DNA of 64,000 nucleotides from Sporosarcina sp. Marseille-Q4943 (GCF_943736995.1 NZ_CALSFT010000002.1:1703875-1767874), one strand, 5' to 3'; positions 26,203 to 35,423 are shown, numbered from the stretch's first letter. The notes: a model not told the origin generated them from the letters alone. Made by a program: numbers and translations.

Positions 26203-26794
26203 TCTAGTGATTGAACAAACTTATCCTTTTCATCATTACGATCCGATTCGAAAACTGAATCTTTCCTTTCGTGAAGTCACGATGAAGGATGTTAGCTTAC
26301 TTCATTCCTGGATGAATGAAAAGCATGTTATTCCATACTGGAAGCTTGACTTTCCATTTGAAAAATATAAAAAGCATTTAGAGACATTTTTAGCCGATGA
26401 CCATCAAAAGTTATTAATTGGTGAAATTGATGGAATCCCCATGAGTTATTGGGAGTCCTACTGGGTCAAAGGTGATATGATCGGCAATTATTATAAGTTT
26501 GAACCTTATGATCAGGGTATTCATTTGTTAATTGGGCATAAAGGCTATTTAGGGAAAGGTTATATTTATCCGTTGCTACTGACGATTCTATATCATCAAT
26601 TTCAAGTGTCTGAAACAACGAAAATAATCGCGGAGCCAGATATTCAAAATAAAAAAATGATTCATGTGTTTGAAAAATGTGGCTTCACTCCCATTAAAGA
26701 GGTAGAGCTTCCTGATAAAACGGGGTTACTAATGACTTGTGAACGAGAAGAGTTTGAGAGGAGATGGACGGATTGGCAACAAAACAAATTTTAG
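26192..26794 (+). CDS. rhbD: Siderophore GNAT acetyltransferase
   Basis: A 200-residue acyltransferase of the IucB/RhbD type. SFREVTMKDVSLLHSWMNEKHVIPYWKLDFP opens the fold, and IGHKGYLGKGYIYPLL and AEPDIQNKKMIHVFEKCGF are the acyl-CoA and core motifs. The likely start is TTG 26192 after AGGTGATC; GTG 26183 is an alternative. It should acetylate N-hydroxy-1,3-diaminopropane to make the hydroxamate. It overlaps both neighbours. Confidence 0.88.
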   Translation: MKSNLVIEQTYPFHHYDPIRKLNLSFREVTMKDVSLLHSWMNEKHVIPYWKLDFPFEKYKKHLETFLADDHQKLLIGEIDGIPMSYWESYWVKGDMIGNYYKFEPYDQGIHLLIGHKGYLGKGYIYPLLLTILYHQFQVSETTKIIAEPDIQNKKMIHVFEKCGFTPIKEVELPDKTGLLMTCEREEFERRWTDWQQNKF

Positions 26795-28065
26795 ACTTGA
26801 TTGGAATAGGGATCGGTCCATTTAACTTAGGATTAGCGGCATTACTAGAAAAAACTGAATGCAACTCATTGTTTTTCGATAAAAAGCCACGCTTTGAATG
26901 GCATCCAGGGATGCTTATAGAAGGAACAACCCTCCAAGTCCCATTTATGGCAGACGCTGTAACGATGGTGGATCCAACAAGTCGTTATAGTTTCTTAAAT
27001 TATTTACATGAACAAAATCGGTTATATCAGTTTTATTTTTTAGAGAAATTTCATATCCCCAGAAATGAGTATAATCACTATTGCCAATGGATAGCTGAAC
27101 AGCTTCCGCAACTTCAGTTTGGATCTGAAGTGGAGAATATTGAACGGACGAAAGATGGATACTATCATGTGACTGTTTATTCCTCTAGTAGGGAAGAAAG
27201 AAAAACCTATGTTACAAAGCATATTGTAATGGGAATCGGAACTAAACCATATGTGCCTGATAGGTTTCGATTGGCGAATCAAGATCGGATCTTTCATTCA
27301 TCAGAGTACATGAACAAACGTCGTAATACCCGAAATGCGAAATCTGTAACCATTATTGGATCAGGACAAAGTGCAGCTGAGATTTTCTATGATCTATTAT
27401 CTAAGCAGCCAGATAATCATTATGAATTATCCTGGTATACAAGGTCAAAGGGGTTTTACCCAATGGAGTATTCAAAGCTAGGATTAGAGCATTTTACACC
27501 TGATTACGCGAAATACTTTTATCAGCTTCCGAAAGAAAAAAAGCAAGGAGTTTTGCAAAATCAAGCATTATTATATAAAGGAATTAGTTTTTCGACGATT
27601 GCTGATATCTATGATTTACTGTATGAGCGTTCGGTTGGCAGCAATGACCTAAACGTACATCTTCAAGCGTTGACGAATTTAGTTTCAGTAGAGGAATGGA
27701 ATGATCAATTTAGATTATCGCTTTATCAGCATGAACAGGAAACTAGTATAAGCGTAACTACCGATATTGTCATCTTAGCAACAGGTTATCATCCATATAT
27801 TCCAGATTTCTTAAAAGGCATTGAACATCTACTTGAGTGGGATGAAAATGGTCAGTTACTAATACAAGAGGACTATAAAGTGAAGACAAAGGTTGAGGGA
27901 CAAAATAATTTATTTGTTCAAAATGGTGAGTTACATACACATGGAGTTGGCGCCCCGGATTTAGGGCTTGGTGCCTTTAGAAGTGCGAGTATTATTAATG
28001 AAATAGCAGGAGAAAAGATCTATAAAACTTATGAAAAGAATGTATTTCAACAATTTGGAGTGTAG
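26764..28065 (+). CDS. rhbE: Diaminopropane/lysine/ornithine N-monooxygenase
   Basis: A 433-residue flavin N-hydroxylating monooxygenase. The FAD motif GIGIGPFNLGLAALLE is at the start, the NADPH motif IGSGQSAAEIFYDLL in the middle, and the substrate-side LATGYHPYIPDFL later. By operon context the substrate is 1,3-diaminopropane. The start overlaps the acetyltransferase gene by 31 bases, after GAGAGG. Confidence 0.9.
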   Translation: MDGLATKQILDLIGIGIGPFNLGLAALLEKTECNSLFFDKKPRFEWHPGMLIEGTTLQVPFMADAVTMVDPTSRYSFLNYLHEQNRLYQFYFLEKFHIPRNEYNHYCQWIAEQLPQLQFGSEVENIERTKDGYYHVTVYSSSREERKTYVTKHIVMGIGTKPYVPDRFRLANQDRIFHSSEYMNKRRNTRNAKSVTIIGSGQSAAEIFYDLLSKQPDNHYELSWYTRSKGFYPMEYSKLGLEHFTPDYAKYFYQLPKEKKQGVLQNQALLYKGISFSTIADIYDLLYERSVGSNDLNVHLQALTNLVSVEEWNDQFRLSLYQHEQETSISVTTDIVILATGYHPYIPDFLKGIEHLLEWDENGQLLIQEDYKVKTKVEGQNNLFVQNGELHTHGVGAPDLGLGAFRSASIINEIAGEKIYKTYEKNVFQQFGV

Positions 28066-28085
28066 GAAAGGAATGTGACGAACGG

Positions 28086-29906
28086 TTGGACAACATGAAG
28101 ATATGTGAAACCCCTTTAACAATGTTAACCGAGAAAAATTGGGAACAAGTAGATAAACAGTTATTAGCAAAAATGCTTCAAGAATTTATTTATGAAGAAA
28201 TTTTGGTTCCAGAGATAGTAAGTGAGAAAAATGGAATTCGTACATATGAGTGGACAGATAAGAAAGGAACCACTTATCGATTCCAGGCAAAGACGCGTTT
28301 GTTTGATAGTATCTCTGTTATTTCTGAAACTATTGAAGTTTTGACAGATGAAGTGAAGAAAACCCCGTTATCTCTGTCGCTTTTACTTAGTATTCAAGAG
28401 GAAGAGAATATGACAGGTGCTACTGCTGGACATTTGGTTAAGGAATATTTGCACACAATGCTAGCAGACGCCCAAATAAAATCGAGGTCAAAAACTTCTG
28501 AAGAGCTTATTGAATTGGATTATGCAGAACTAGAAGGGGAAATGACCGGTCATCCATGGATTACTTATAATAAAGGACGGATAGGTTTTGCATATAATGA
28601 TTATATTCAATTTGCTCCAGAACAACAGAAAAAAGTAAAGATATCGTGGGTTGCTGTTCACCGAAGCATTGCGACATTTCAGTCGGTCGAAGGGTTAGCC
28701 TATGAGCAGGTAATGAATCAAGAGCTAGGAGAAGATACATGCAAGCGTTTTAACGATCGATTAAAAGACATGAATCTACAGCCAGATCATTACTATTTTA
28801 TCCCGATTCACATTTGGCAATGGAATCATTCGATCGTCCCTATGTTTGCTGCGGAAATTGCAAAGAGTGAGATAATTCCACTTGGAGAAGGTGATGACCA
28901 ATACCTTCCGCAGCAATCGATTCGAACATTTGTCAATGTGACAAATAAAGAGAAGTATCATGTGAAATTGCCAATGAGTATTTTAAACACCTTAGTTTAC
29001 CGTGGTCTGCCTGGTGAGAGAACAGTGATCGCTCCCCAGGTAACGACATTTATGAAAAAGATACTCGAAAATGATCCCTTTTTGAAAGACGAGTGCCGAC
29101 TCGGATTATTAGGGGAAGTAGCAACGATGAATGTCGATCACCAGACCTTTAAAGATGTAAAAGGAACTCCATATCAGTATCTTGAACTATTTGGAGTCGT
29201 TTGGAGGGAGAGTATATATAAGGAATTACTAGCTGGGGAACATGCGATTACGCTTGCTTCATTATTACATGTGGATCATGAAGGGACCCCATTTGTTTCT
29301 AAGCTAATCGAAAAATCCGCATTGACGGTCAATGAGTGGATAAACAGGCTTGTAAAAGCAATTTTACCGCCGTTGCTACACTACTTGTATCAATATGGTA
29401 CTGTGTTTTCGCCACATGGACAGAATACAGTTCTTGTGTTAAAGGATAATGTTCCAGAACGGACGATAATGAAGGATTTTGTTGATGATGTAAATATAAG
29501 TGATCAATCTTTTCCTGAGCTGGAGGCCCTTTCAGATAGGTTGAAACAGGTGCTACGGAGTGAAACGCCGGAAGGGTTAACACAGTTTATCCTAACAGGA
29601 CTATTCATATGCCACTTTCGTTATTTAAGCAACATCCTAGAAGAGAATGAAGCCTTTCCTGAACATTGTTTTTGGGGAATCGTTAGAGAGGAAATACTTT
29701 CTTATCAAAAAAGATTTCCACAACTAAATGATCGCTATCAGTTATTTGATTTGTTACGTCCCACTTTTACAAAATTAACGCTAAATCGAAACCGTATGTT
29801 TGATTATGGATATGAAGATGGTGAAGATCGCCCACATGCAAGCGAGTTTGGAGAGGTTACGAATGCCCTTTATGTTAAAACAGCGGAAAAATATATGGAA
29901 ATATGA
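28086..29906 (+). CDS. rhbF: IucA/IucC-family siderophore synthetase
   Basis: Second NIS synthetase, up to 606 residues. Motifs: PGHLVKEYL-like N-terminal segment, IHIWQWNHSIVP, LPQQSIRTFVN, VKLPMSILNTLVYRGL and SPHGQNTVLVLKDN. Start choice is unsure: TTG 28086 gives the longest frame, ATG 28095 is close by, and the AGGAAAGGA site is at a poor distance from both. It would add the second hydroxamate arm to citrate to complete a schizokinen-like molecule. No lipid-modifying, exporter or receptor genes follow. Confidence 0.88.
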   Translation: MDNMKICETPLTMLTEKNWEQVDKQLLAKMLQEFIYEEILVPEIVSEKNGIRTYEWTDKKGTTYRFQAKTRLFDSISVISETIEVLTDEVKKTPLSLSLLLSIQEEENMTGATAGHLVKEYLHTMLADAQIKSRSKTSEELIELDYAELEGEMTGHPWITYNKGRIGFAYNDYIQFAPEQQKKVKISWVAVHRSIATFQSVEGLAYEQVMNQELGEDTCKRFNDRLKDMNLQPDHYYFIPIHIWQWNHSIVPMFAAEIAKSEIIPLGEGDDQYLPQQSIRTFVNVTNKEKYHVKLPMSILNTLVYRGLPGERTVIAPQVTTFMKKILENDPFLKDECRLGLLGEVATMNVDHQTFKDVKGTPYQYLELFGVVWRESIYKELLAGEHAITLASLLHVDHEGTPFVSKLIEKSALTVNEWINRLVKAILPPLLHYLYQYGTVFSPHGQNTVLVLKDNVPERTIMKDFVDDVNISDQSFPELEALSDRLKQVLRSETPEGLTQFILTGLFICHFRYLSNILEENEAFPEHCFWGIVREEILSYQKRFPQLNDRYQLFDLLRPTFTKLTLNRNRMFDYGYEDGEDRPHASEFGEVTNALYVKTAEKYMEI

Positions 29907-30060
29907 CTTCTGAGAGGCTCACATAAAGCTTTATACTTAAAATTAAAGGGGGTTGACGGTGATGTGAAGTGCCGAATTGGGAAGAGGTTCAACGGTTTGA
30001 ATAAATCCTACCGTGGTCATTTGTATTTATCAGATTAACAAAGTATTCTTAATTCTAATG

Positions 30061-30090
30061 TTTACAATTCATATCATATTAGTATATATT
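30061..30090 (+). promoter_or_regulatory. SigA-type promoter of the DsbA-like gene
   Basis: TTTACA (30061-30066) with TATATA (30083, 16-base spacer) or TATATT (30085, 18-base spacer), in AT-rich DNA 30-60 bases before the gene. The remaining gap 29907-30060 shows no gene and no clear terminator for the siderophore operon. Confidence 0.45.
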
Positions 30091-30121
30091 GAAAATAGAA
30101 TATTGGAGGGGGAGATGGAAT

Positions 30122-30649
30122 ATGTCAATTAAGAATGATCATTTGAAATTCGGCAGTGCGGATGCGCCTTTAAAAATCGAGGCTTTTATTAATTTGGCCT
30201 GCCCAGGCAGTGCAAGAATTTATCATTTAGCAAAAGAAGTATTGCCTCCATATATCGAAAATGGTCAAATTGAAGTAATTGTGAAGTTATACGATAAGCC
30301 TCGTGAAGAACTTCTCCGCGGTGCATTGATTCACTGGACATTTGATAATGCGAATCCAACAGAAACATTAGACGTGATAGGAAAACTACTGGAAACACAA
30401 CAAGAATGGCATGACCTATCGGATAAAGAATTAAAAAGATTACTTGTCGATCAATACAATCTGCAAGAAGAGGAACGTCTTGAAAATGTTGATGTAAGCT
30501 TAGCGATTACGGCTGAAGCGATTGAACGAGAAGTGAAAATCGTACCAACTTTATTCTTCAATGGTGAAAAATTATTAGGTTTTACATATAAGCTAGAGCC
30601 TTCTGATTTAAAACAGGCAGTTGAAACGTCATTGGCGAAAATTTCATAA
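30122..30649 (+). CDS. DsbA/thioredoxin-fold protein with a single-Cys CPGS motif
   Basis: A 175-residue protein with a DsbA-like thioredoxin fold: a GSADAPLKIEAFINLACPGSAR strand-helix start, a helical insert, and the cis-Pro segment VKIVPTLFFNGEKL. The active site is C-P-G-S, so it cannot form an intramolecular disulfide; it may act on thiol mixed disulfides or bind glutathione-like thiols. No signal peptide is seen, so it is likely cytoplasmic. Start 30122 has GGAGGGGGAGA upstream. No operon partner. Function unknown. Confidence 0.72.
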   Translation: MSIKNDHLKFGSADAPLKIEAFINLACPGSARIYHLAKEVLPPYIENGQIEVIVKLYDKPREELLRGALIHWTFDNANPTETLDVIGKLLETQQEWHDLSDKELKRLLVDQYNLQEEERLENVDVSLAITAEAIEREVKIVPTLFFNGEKLLGFTYKLEPSDLKQAVETSLAKIS

Positions 30650-30718
30650 AACGATCAATGAGGAGAAGGTCTCGCACATCTATTAACATGACTTTAACTT
30701 AAATTATCATTATTTTGG

Positions 30719-30750
30719 ACAGCAGCTTGTGAGTAAAGCTGCTGTTTTTT
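30719..30750 (+). terminator. Rho-independent terminator of the DsbA-like gene
   Basis: ACAGCAGCTT pairs perfectly with AAGCTGCTGT around seven bases, then a T-run. Confidence 0.88.
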
Positions 30751-30831
30751 ATCTTCATTCAACAAATGTTTTTGTACTGAAAGCTAAGCATCAACTACAG
30801 AAGACTCCCGCCTATAGGTAGAAAGAGGAAT

Positions 30832-30893
30832 GATCAGCGGGTTTTCAGACGCCCGCTGATCGGGGGAGGAATGAAGTTCGATTCCTCCTTTAT
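30832..30893. terminator. Tandem hairpins at the end of the acyl-CoA-dehydrogenase-like gene
   Basis: GATCAGCGGG/CCCGCTGATC (30832-30861) and GGAGGAAT/ATTCCTCC (30865-30888) are adjacent perfect stems. They lie 20-80 bases past the stop of the minus-strand gene and probably end its transcript, although the T-runs are short. Confidence 0.55.
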
Positions 30894-30913
30894 AAAGCCT
30901 TCAGCATAATTGC

Positions 30914-32077
30914 TTACATTGACTCTGCCTCTTTGATCGCCGTTTGAGCTAATTTAGAAATCGTCATATCGTCCATCGGTGGATTATGTAGACCTGCACG
31001 TACATCACGATAATACCTTTGCAACGGATTTGACATTTGAAGACTTTTGGCTCCGACCAATCGCATCGCTTTGTCCACAATCGAAATTGCTGAATTTGTC
31101 ACTATATGCTTAGCGGCAGCCAGTTCATTCGTTATCTGTTCACGGCGCGAGTCGGCATCTACGGCATCGGCCACGCTGTAAAGGAAGTGTCTTGCTTTCA
31201 TCAGTTCTAGGTCCATTTCGCCTATTAAATTCTGGACATTTGGCAATTGGCTAATCGGCCCTTGTAAACTATTCGGAGAGTATTCAACTGCAAATTTTAC
31301 CGCATAGTCACGAGCCGCTTGTGCAATGCCTAGATAACAAGCGGGAATATGCAAAATCCAGCCATTCACAGTATTGCCCCTAGGCCCAAGATTGAATTCG
31401 ACAAATTGCTCTTCCGAAACTTCAACATGATCTAACACTAAGTCATGACTCTCTGTTCCCCTCATCGCGATAACATCCCATGTTTCTTTAATGGATAAAC
31501 CTTTTGAGTCTCGTTCAACTAAGAAGAAGCCGATGCCCTCTTTCTCTTCAATCCATGCAGATACTAAAAAATGTGTTAACACGGGGGACATCGTCGTAAA
31601 GTTTTTTTGCCCCGTAATAACCCATTTGTCATTACGTTTTACGGCATTGGTCCCAGGACGTCCACCGCGTGTTGGACTGCCCGTTTGAGCTTCACTAACT
31701 GCTCGATTCACCAACGCCCCGTCCAAAACCTCTTGTGCAAATGAAGTTAACATATCTTCACTCCACAGTTTTTTTCCATAAAGTTCTCCGACAACACCTT
31801 GGTGCCACCCAATTGATAATCCTGTAGCTCCATCAAAACTAGCAATCGTTTCTTGGAAAAGGACCATGTCACGGACGCTTATACCAACGCCGCCATATTC
31901 CTTCGGTAACGTTAGTTTCGTATAACCTAAATCGACAAGTGCTTTTATATTTTCTTTTGGAAAGCGAACCTGCTCATCGTTTTCTTTCGAATGACTTTTA
32001 AAGGCGTCCTCAAGGTTCATTAGCTCTTCAAGCCATTCCTTTTGAAATGCAGTTTCAATAAATAACTTTTTTGACAT
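30914..32077 (-). CDS. Acyl-CoA-dehydrogenase-like flavoprotein (YdbM/SfnB-like)
   Basis: A 387-residue acyl-CoA dehydrogenase fold protein: N-terminal helical domain with LPKEYGGVGIS, the middle FAD-contact stretch VSEAQTGSPTRGGRPG and WVITGQKNFTTMSP, and a C-terminal helical domain. The AE..AGSD motif of fatty-acid dehydrogenases is altered (SEAQTGSP), as in the branch that includes sulfur-acquisition monooxygenases. ATG 32077 follows AAGGAAG at a good distance; GTG 32086 is an alternative. It is divergent from a polar amino-acid ABC transporter, which may point to use of a sulfur compound. That role is tentative. Confidence 0.72.
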   Translation of the reverse strand: MSKKLFIETAFQKEWLEELMNLEDAFKSHSKENDEQVRFPKENIKALVDLGYTKLTLPKEYGGVGISVRDMVLFQETIASFDGATGLSIGWHQGVVGELYGKKLWSEDMLTSFAQEVLDGALVNRAVSEAQTGSPTRGGRPGTNAVKRNDKWVITGQKNFTTMSPVLTHFLVSAWIEEKEGIGFFLVERDSKGLSIKETWDVIAMRGTESHDLVLDHVEVSEEQFVEFNLGPRGNTVNGWILHIPACYLGIAQAARDYAVKFAVEYSPNSLQGPISQLPNVQNLIGEMDLELMKARHFLYSVADAVDADSRREQITNELAAAKHIVTNSAISIVDKAMRLVGAKSLQMSNPLQRYYRDVRAGLHNPPMDDMTISKLAQTAIKEAESM

Positions 32078-32148
32078 GCCCGACACTTCCTTATTAGATT
32101 GATTAGTCTACACTTTCAATGTAACTAGTATATCTTTCTAATGTCTAC

Positions 32149-32177
32149 TTTACAACTCGGATTACTTATGATAATAT
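32149..32177 (+). promoter_or_regulatory. SigA-type promoter of the ABC transporter operon
   Basis: TTTACA (32149-32154) and TAATAT (32172-32177) are 17 bases apart, about 50 bases before the first gene. No riboswitch or S-box was recognised in the leader. Confidence 0.55.
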
Positions 32178-32224
32178 ATGAACTATTAAAATATATTCAG
32201 AATATTAGAGGAGGGGGTGGGGAA

Positions 32225-32977
32225 TTGATAACTGTAAGAAATATTAAAAAGAGTTTTAATAAGAAGCCAGTGCTACATGGGATTGATGTAACAGTGAAGA
32301 AAGGAGATATCATTGTAATAGTCGGGCCAAGTGGATCAGGGAAAACAACCCTCCTTCGTTGCATAAACTATTTAGAAAAACCCGATGTAGGCAGCATTTC
32401 AATTGATGGTTTTTCCATAGATGAAAAAAGTGCAACGAAAAAAAACATTCTAACCTTGAGACGAAAAACAGCTATGGTTTTTCAGCATTATAATTTATTC
32501 AAAAATAAAACCGTACTTGAAAACATTATGGAAGGTCTTCTCGTTGCGAAGAAAATTAACGTCGCTGAAGCACGTCAGATCAGCATGGATCTTCTTCGAA
32601 GAGTCGGTCTTGAAGAAAAAGCAAACGACTACCCGGTGCAACTTTCAGGCGGGCAGCAACAGCGCGTAGGGATTGCCCGCGCACTGGCATTAAAGCCTTC
32701 CGTATTGTTATTCGATGAACCAACGTCTGCACTCGATCCCGAAATGGTGGGAGAAGTTCTCTCTATTATTAAGAAAATTGCAGATGAGGGAATTACAATG
32801 ATTATCGTGACTCATGAAATTGACTTTGCCCGAGAAGTGGCCACTGAAGTTATTTTCATGGCAGATGGGGTTGTTGTTGAACAAGGTACGCCGAAAGATG
32901 TCCTAGTCCAACCAAAACACGAACGCACGAAACAATTTTTAAGTAGACTTACGAAAGAACCAGAATATGAAATTTAA
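32225..32977 (+). CDS. Polar amino acid ABC transporter, ATP-binding protein
   Basis: A 250-residue ATPase of the GlnQ/TcyN type. Walker A GPSGSGKTT, Q-loop VFQHYNLF, signature LSGGQQQRVGIARAL, Walker [15 protein letters not shown] and H-loop VTHEI are all intact. The TTG at 32225 lies after GAGGGGGTGGGG; the upstream ATG at 32141 overlaps the promoter. It is first in an ATPase-SBP-permease-permease operon and energises the uptake. Confidence 0.92.
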   Translation: MITVRNIKKSFNKKPVLHGIDVTVKKGDIIVIVGPSGSGKTTLLRCINYLEKPDVGSISIDGFSIDEKSATKKNILTLRRKTAMVFQHYNLFKNKTVLENIMEGLLVAKKINVAEARQISMDLLRRVGLEEKANDYPVQLSGGQQQRVGIARALALKPSVLLFDEPTSALDPEMVGEVLSIIKKIADEGITMIIVTHEIDFAREVATEVIFMADGVVVEQGTPKDVLVQPKHERTKQFLSRLTKEPEYEI

Positions 32978-32996
32978 GAAAGAGGAAGGGATACGT

Positions 32997-33842
32997 ATGA
33001 AACGTAATTGGCTAGTACTTTTAGGAGCAACGGTGTTGCTAGCTATACTCGCGGGTTGTTCAAATGGCGGGAGTTCAACAACAGAAGACGGAAAAAAGAT
33101 TATTAAAGTCGCATTGAGCGATGATGTCAATCCTCCCTTTCTATACACAGATAGTGAGAATAACCCGATTGGCTATGACATGGACTATTTAGCAGAAGTT
33201 GAAAAAAGACTGCCGGACTACAAATTCGAATATATCTTCGGAGAGGAAGAGTCTAATTTAGTTGGTCTTGCTACAGGTAAAGTTGACATGGCGATTAACT
33301 GGTTTTTCAAAAATCCGGAAAGAGAAGAGAAGTTTCATTATCCTAAGTATGAATATGGCTACTCTCTAACATCACTTATAACGAAAACAGACAGAGATGA
33401 TATAAAAACATTAGATGACATGGTTGGAAAAAAGTTCACGCCCATGTCTGCTAGTGGCGGACTTCGTTCTATTTTAAATGGGTACAACACAAGTAATCCT
33501 AATAATCCTTTAACAATTGAAAGCATTGAACACCCTTCAAATGCAGATAACTTAAAGCGTGTTGACGAAGGAAAAGCGGATGCGATCTTCCTCAATAAAT
33601 CGACATTTGATGCTGTGCAAGAAACATTGAACTTAGATTTAAAAGTAGCTGGAATCGTTTCAAAAGAACCTATCTTTATTGTATATAATAAAGAAAATAT
33701 CGAACTAGCTGATCAAATCGACGAGATTACGCATGAATTGACAGAGGACGGAACCCTTTCGAAACTATCCGATAAGTGGTTTTCGACAGACTTCTTTCAA
33801 GACCTCGAATACATCAATGAAAAAGGATTCAGCTACGAATAA
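32997..33842 (+). CDS. Amino acid ABC transporter substrate-binding lipoprotein
   Basis: A 281-residue family 3 solute-binding protein. The signal ends in a lipobox LAGC, so it is anchored outside the membrane. Binding-domain segments: VALSDDVNPPFLYTDSENNPIGYDMDYL, GLATGKVDMAINWFFKNPEREEKFHYPKYEY, LDDMVGKKF. AGGAAGGG precedes the ATG. Ligand unknown; relatives include cystine binders such as TcyJ/K, and the neighbouring flavoprotein makes a sulfur compound worth testing. Confidence 0.88.
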   Translation: MKRNWLVLLGATVLLAILAGCSNGGSSTTEDGKKIIKVALSDDVNPPFLYTDSENNPIGYDMDYLAEVEKRLPDYKFEYIFGEEESNLVGLATGKVDMAINWFFKNPEREEKFHYPKYEYGYSLTSLITKTDRDDIKTLDDMVGKKFTPMSASGGLRSILNGYNTSNPNNPLTIESIEHPSNADNLKRVDEGKADAIFLNKSTFDAVQETLNLDLKVAGIVSKEPIFIVYNKENIELADQIDEITHELTEDGTLSKLSDKWFSTDFFQDLEYINEKGFSYE

Positions 33843-33848
33843 TAATGA

Positions 33849-33883
33849 ACACCGCATTGAACTGAAACACATTCATGCGGTGT
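33849..33883 (+). promoter_or_regulatory. Intercistronic hairpin after the binding-protein gene
   Basis: ACACCGCAT pairs with ATGCGGTGT around a 17-base loop and lacks a T-run. Such hairpins between binding-protein and permease genes usually protect the upstream mRNA and raise binding-protein levels. Confidence 0.6.
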
Positions 33884-33916
33884 ACGTTCGTACATATTTA
33901 TTAGGTGGTGGGAAAG

Positions 33917-34615
33917 ATGAGTTCGAGTTTGACAGGCTGGGTTGACATATTCGTTAGAGTGCTGGATAAACTCCCGCTAACACTAATGATGATGGTCTTA
34001 TCCTTATTCTTCGCTTTAATTATAGGTTTAGGTATTGCGGTTATACGAATTCAGAAGTACCGGTATATCTATGGAATTGCAACATTATATTTATCATTTA
34101 CAAGAAGTACACCTTTGTTAGTACAACTGTTTCTAGTTTATTTTGGACTCCCTCAGCTGTTACTTGTCTTTACTATAGATATTAATCATTGGGATCGGCT
34201 TGTATTTGCCATTATAGCCTTCTCATTTCATACAGGTGCATTTATGTCTGAGGTTATTCGCTCAGCCTATTTAGCAGTAGGGAAGGATCAACTTGAAGCA
34301 GCCTATAGTGTCGGAATGAGCTATCCACAAGCGTTAAGGAGAATTATATTACCGCAAGCCTTTCTCATCTCTTTGCCTAATTTAGGAAATAATATTATCG
34401 AATTATTGAAAGACACATCGCTAGCCTTTACCATCGGCATCATCGATATTATGGGGCAAGTCCGTATTATTTTAGGGAATAATCATGGCATCGGCATGTT
34501 TCAGATTTACGTTGTGATTTCGCTTGTTTACTGGGCAACTTGCATTATTATTGAAAGTCTTGTCGGCTATGCTGAAAAAGTCTTCAGGAAAGGGCATGTT
34601 GGTCTACCGAAGTAA
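33917..34615 (+). CDS. Polar amino acid ABC transporter permease
   Basis: A 232-residue HisM/GlnP-type permease with several membrane spans, the TRSTPLLVQLFLVYFGLP segment and the EAA loop EAAYSVGMSYPQALRRIILPQA that meets the ATPase. ATG 33917 is preferred over GTG 33905; GGTGGTGGGA precedes it. Forms a heterodimer with the next gene product. Confidence 0.9.
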   Translation: MSSSLTGWVDIFVRVLDKLPLTLMMMVLSLFFALIIGLGIAVIRIQKYRYIYGIATLYLSFTRSTPLLVQLFLVYFGLPQLLLVFTIDINHWDRLVFAIIAFSFHTGAFMSEVIRSAYLAVGKDQLEAAYSVGMSYPQALRRIILPQAFLISLPNLGNNIIELLKDTSLAFTIGIIDIMGQVRIILGNNHGIGMFQIYVVISLVYWATCIIIESLVGYAEKVFRKGHVGLPK

Positions 34616-34641
34616 TAACTTTTTGAGGATCGTGATGAATT

Positions 34642-35367
34642 ATGGCTGTTGTAGACTTTAAATTTGCTTTAGAGCAAGTGCCCACAGTGTTAAAAGGAGT
34701 ACCTTGGACAATAACAATAGCCATTGTTGCAATGCTTTTTGGGCTCATTTTGGGTTTGCTAATTGCTCTTTGCAGGATATATAAAATACCTGTATTAAAT
34801 CAGTTGTCCATTTTGTATATCTCTTTCATTAGAGGAACGCCCTTAATTGTTCAGTTATACGTCTTTTTCTACGGTGTTCCCGTACTCGTTGACTATCTGA
34901 ACCCTCGTCTCGGTTTACAAATAGATGCAGATGAAATTCCACCACTTCTGTATGCGCTTGTTGCTTATACGATAAATACGGCAGCTTATCAGGCGGAAAT
35001 CTTCCGTTCATCCATAAATGCCACAAATGAAGGACAGATGGAAGCAGCCTATTCGGTCGGGATGACAACGAGACAAGGTTTGACGCGGATCATTCTGCCA
35101 CAAGCGTTTTTAATCGCATTGCCTAATTTGGGAAATGTTTTTATTGGGCTTATTAAAGCAACCTCATTAGCTTTCGCTGTAAAAGTTGTAGAAGTAGTAG
35201 CCATTTCCAAAATTATAGCGAACGATGGATACCGTTTTATCGAAATGTATTTAGTCGCATCCATTATTTATTGGGTTCTTTGCCTCGTCTTTGAATTTAT
35301 CTTTTTTAAACTGGAGAAGAGGATGAGTCGTTCTGAGGCAAGAATGGGTCTGAATACATCTGCTTAA
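34642..35367 (+). CDS. Polar amino acid ABC transporter permease
   Basis: A 241-residue permease like the preceding one: FIRGTPLIVQLYVFFYGVPV near the N-terminus and the EAA loop EAAYSVGMTTRQGLTRIILPQA. It starts 26 bases after the partner gene, behind GAGGATCGTGA. Last gene of the operon. Confidence 0.9.
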   Translation: MAVVDFKFALEQVPTVLKGVPWTITIAIVAMLFGLILGLLIALCRIYKIPVLNQLSILYISFIRGTPLIVQLYVFFYGVPVLVDYLNPRLGLQIDADEIPPLLYALVAYTINTAAYQAEIFRSSINATNEGQMEAAYSVGMTTRQGLTRIILPQAFLIALPNLGNVFIGLIKATSLAFAVKVVEVVAISKIIANDGYRFIEMYLVASIIYWVLCLVFEFIFFKLEKRMSRSEARMGLNTSA

Positions 35368-35380
35368 TAAAGAAGTGAGG

Positions 35381-35423
35381 AAAAGCGCTATTGCTCAAGA
35401 ATATGAGCAATGGCGCTTTTCAG
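35381..35423 (+). terminator. Rho-independent terminator of the ABC transporter operon
   Basis: AAAAGCGCTATTGCTCA pairs with TGAGCAATGGCGCTTTT (one G-T pair), 14 bases after the last stop codon. Confidence 0.88.
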
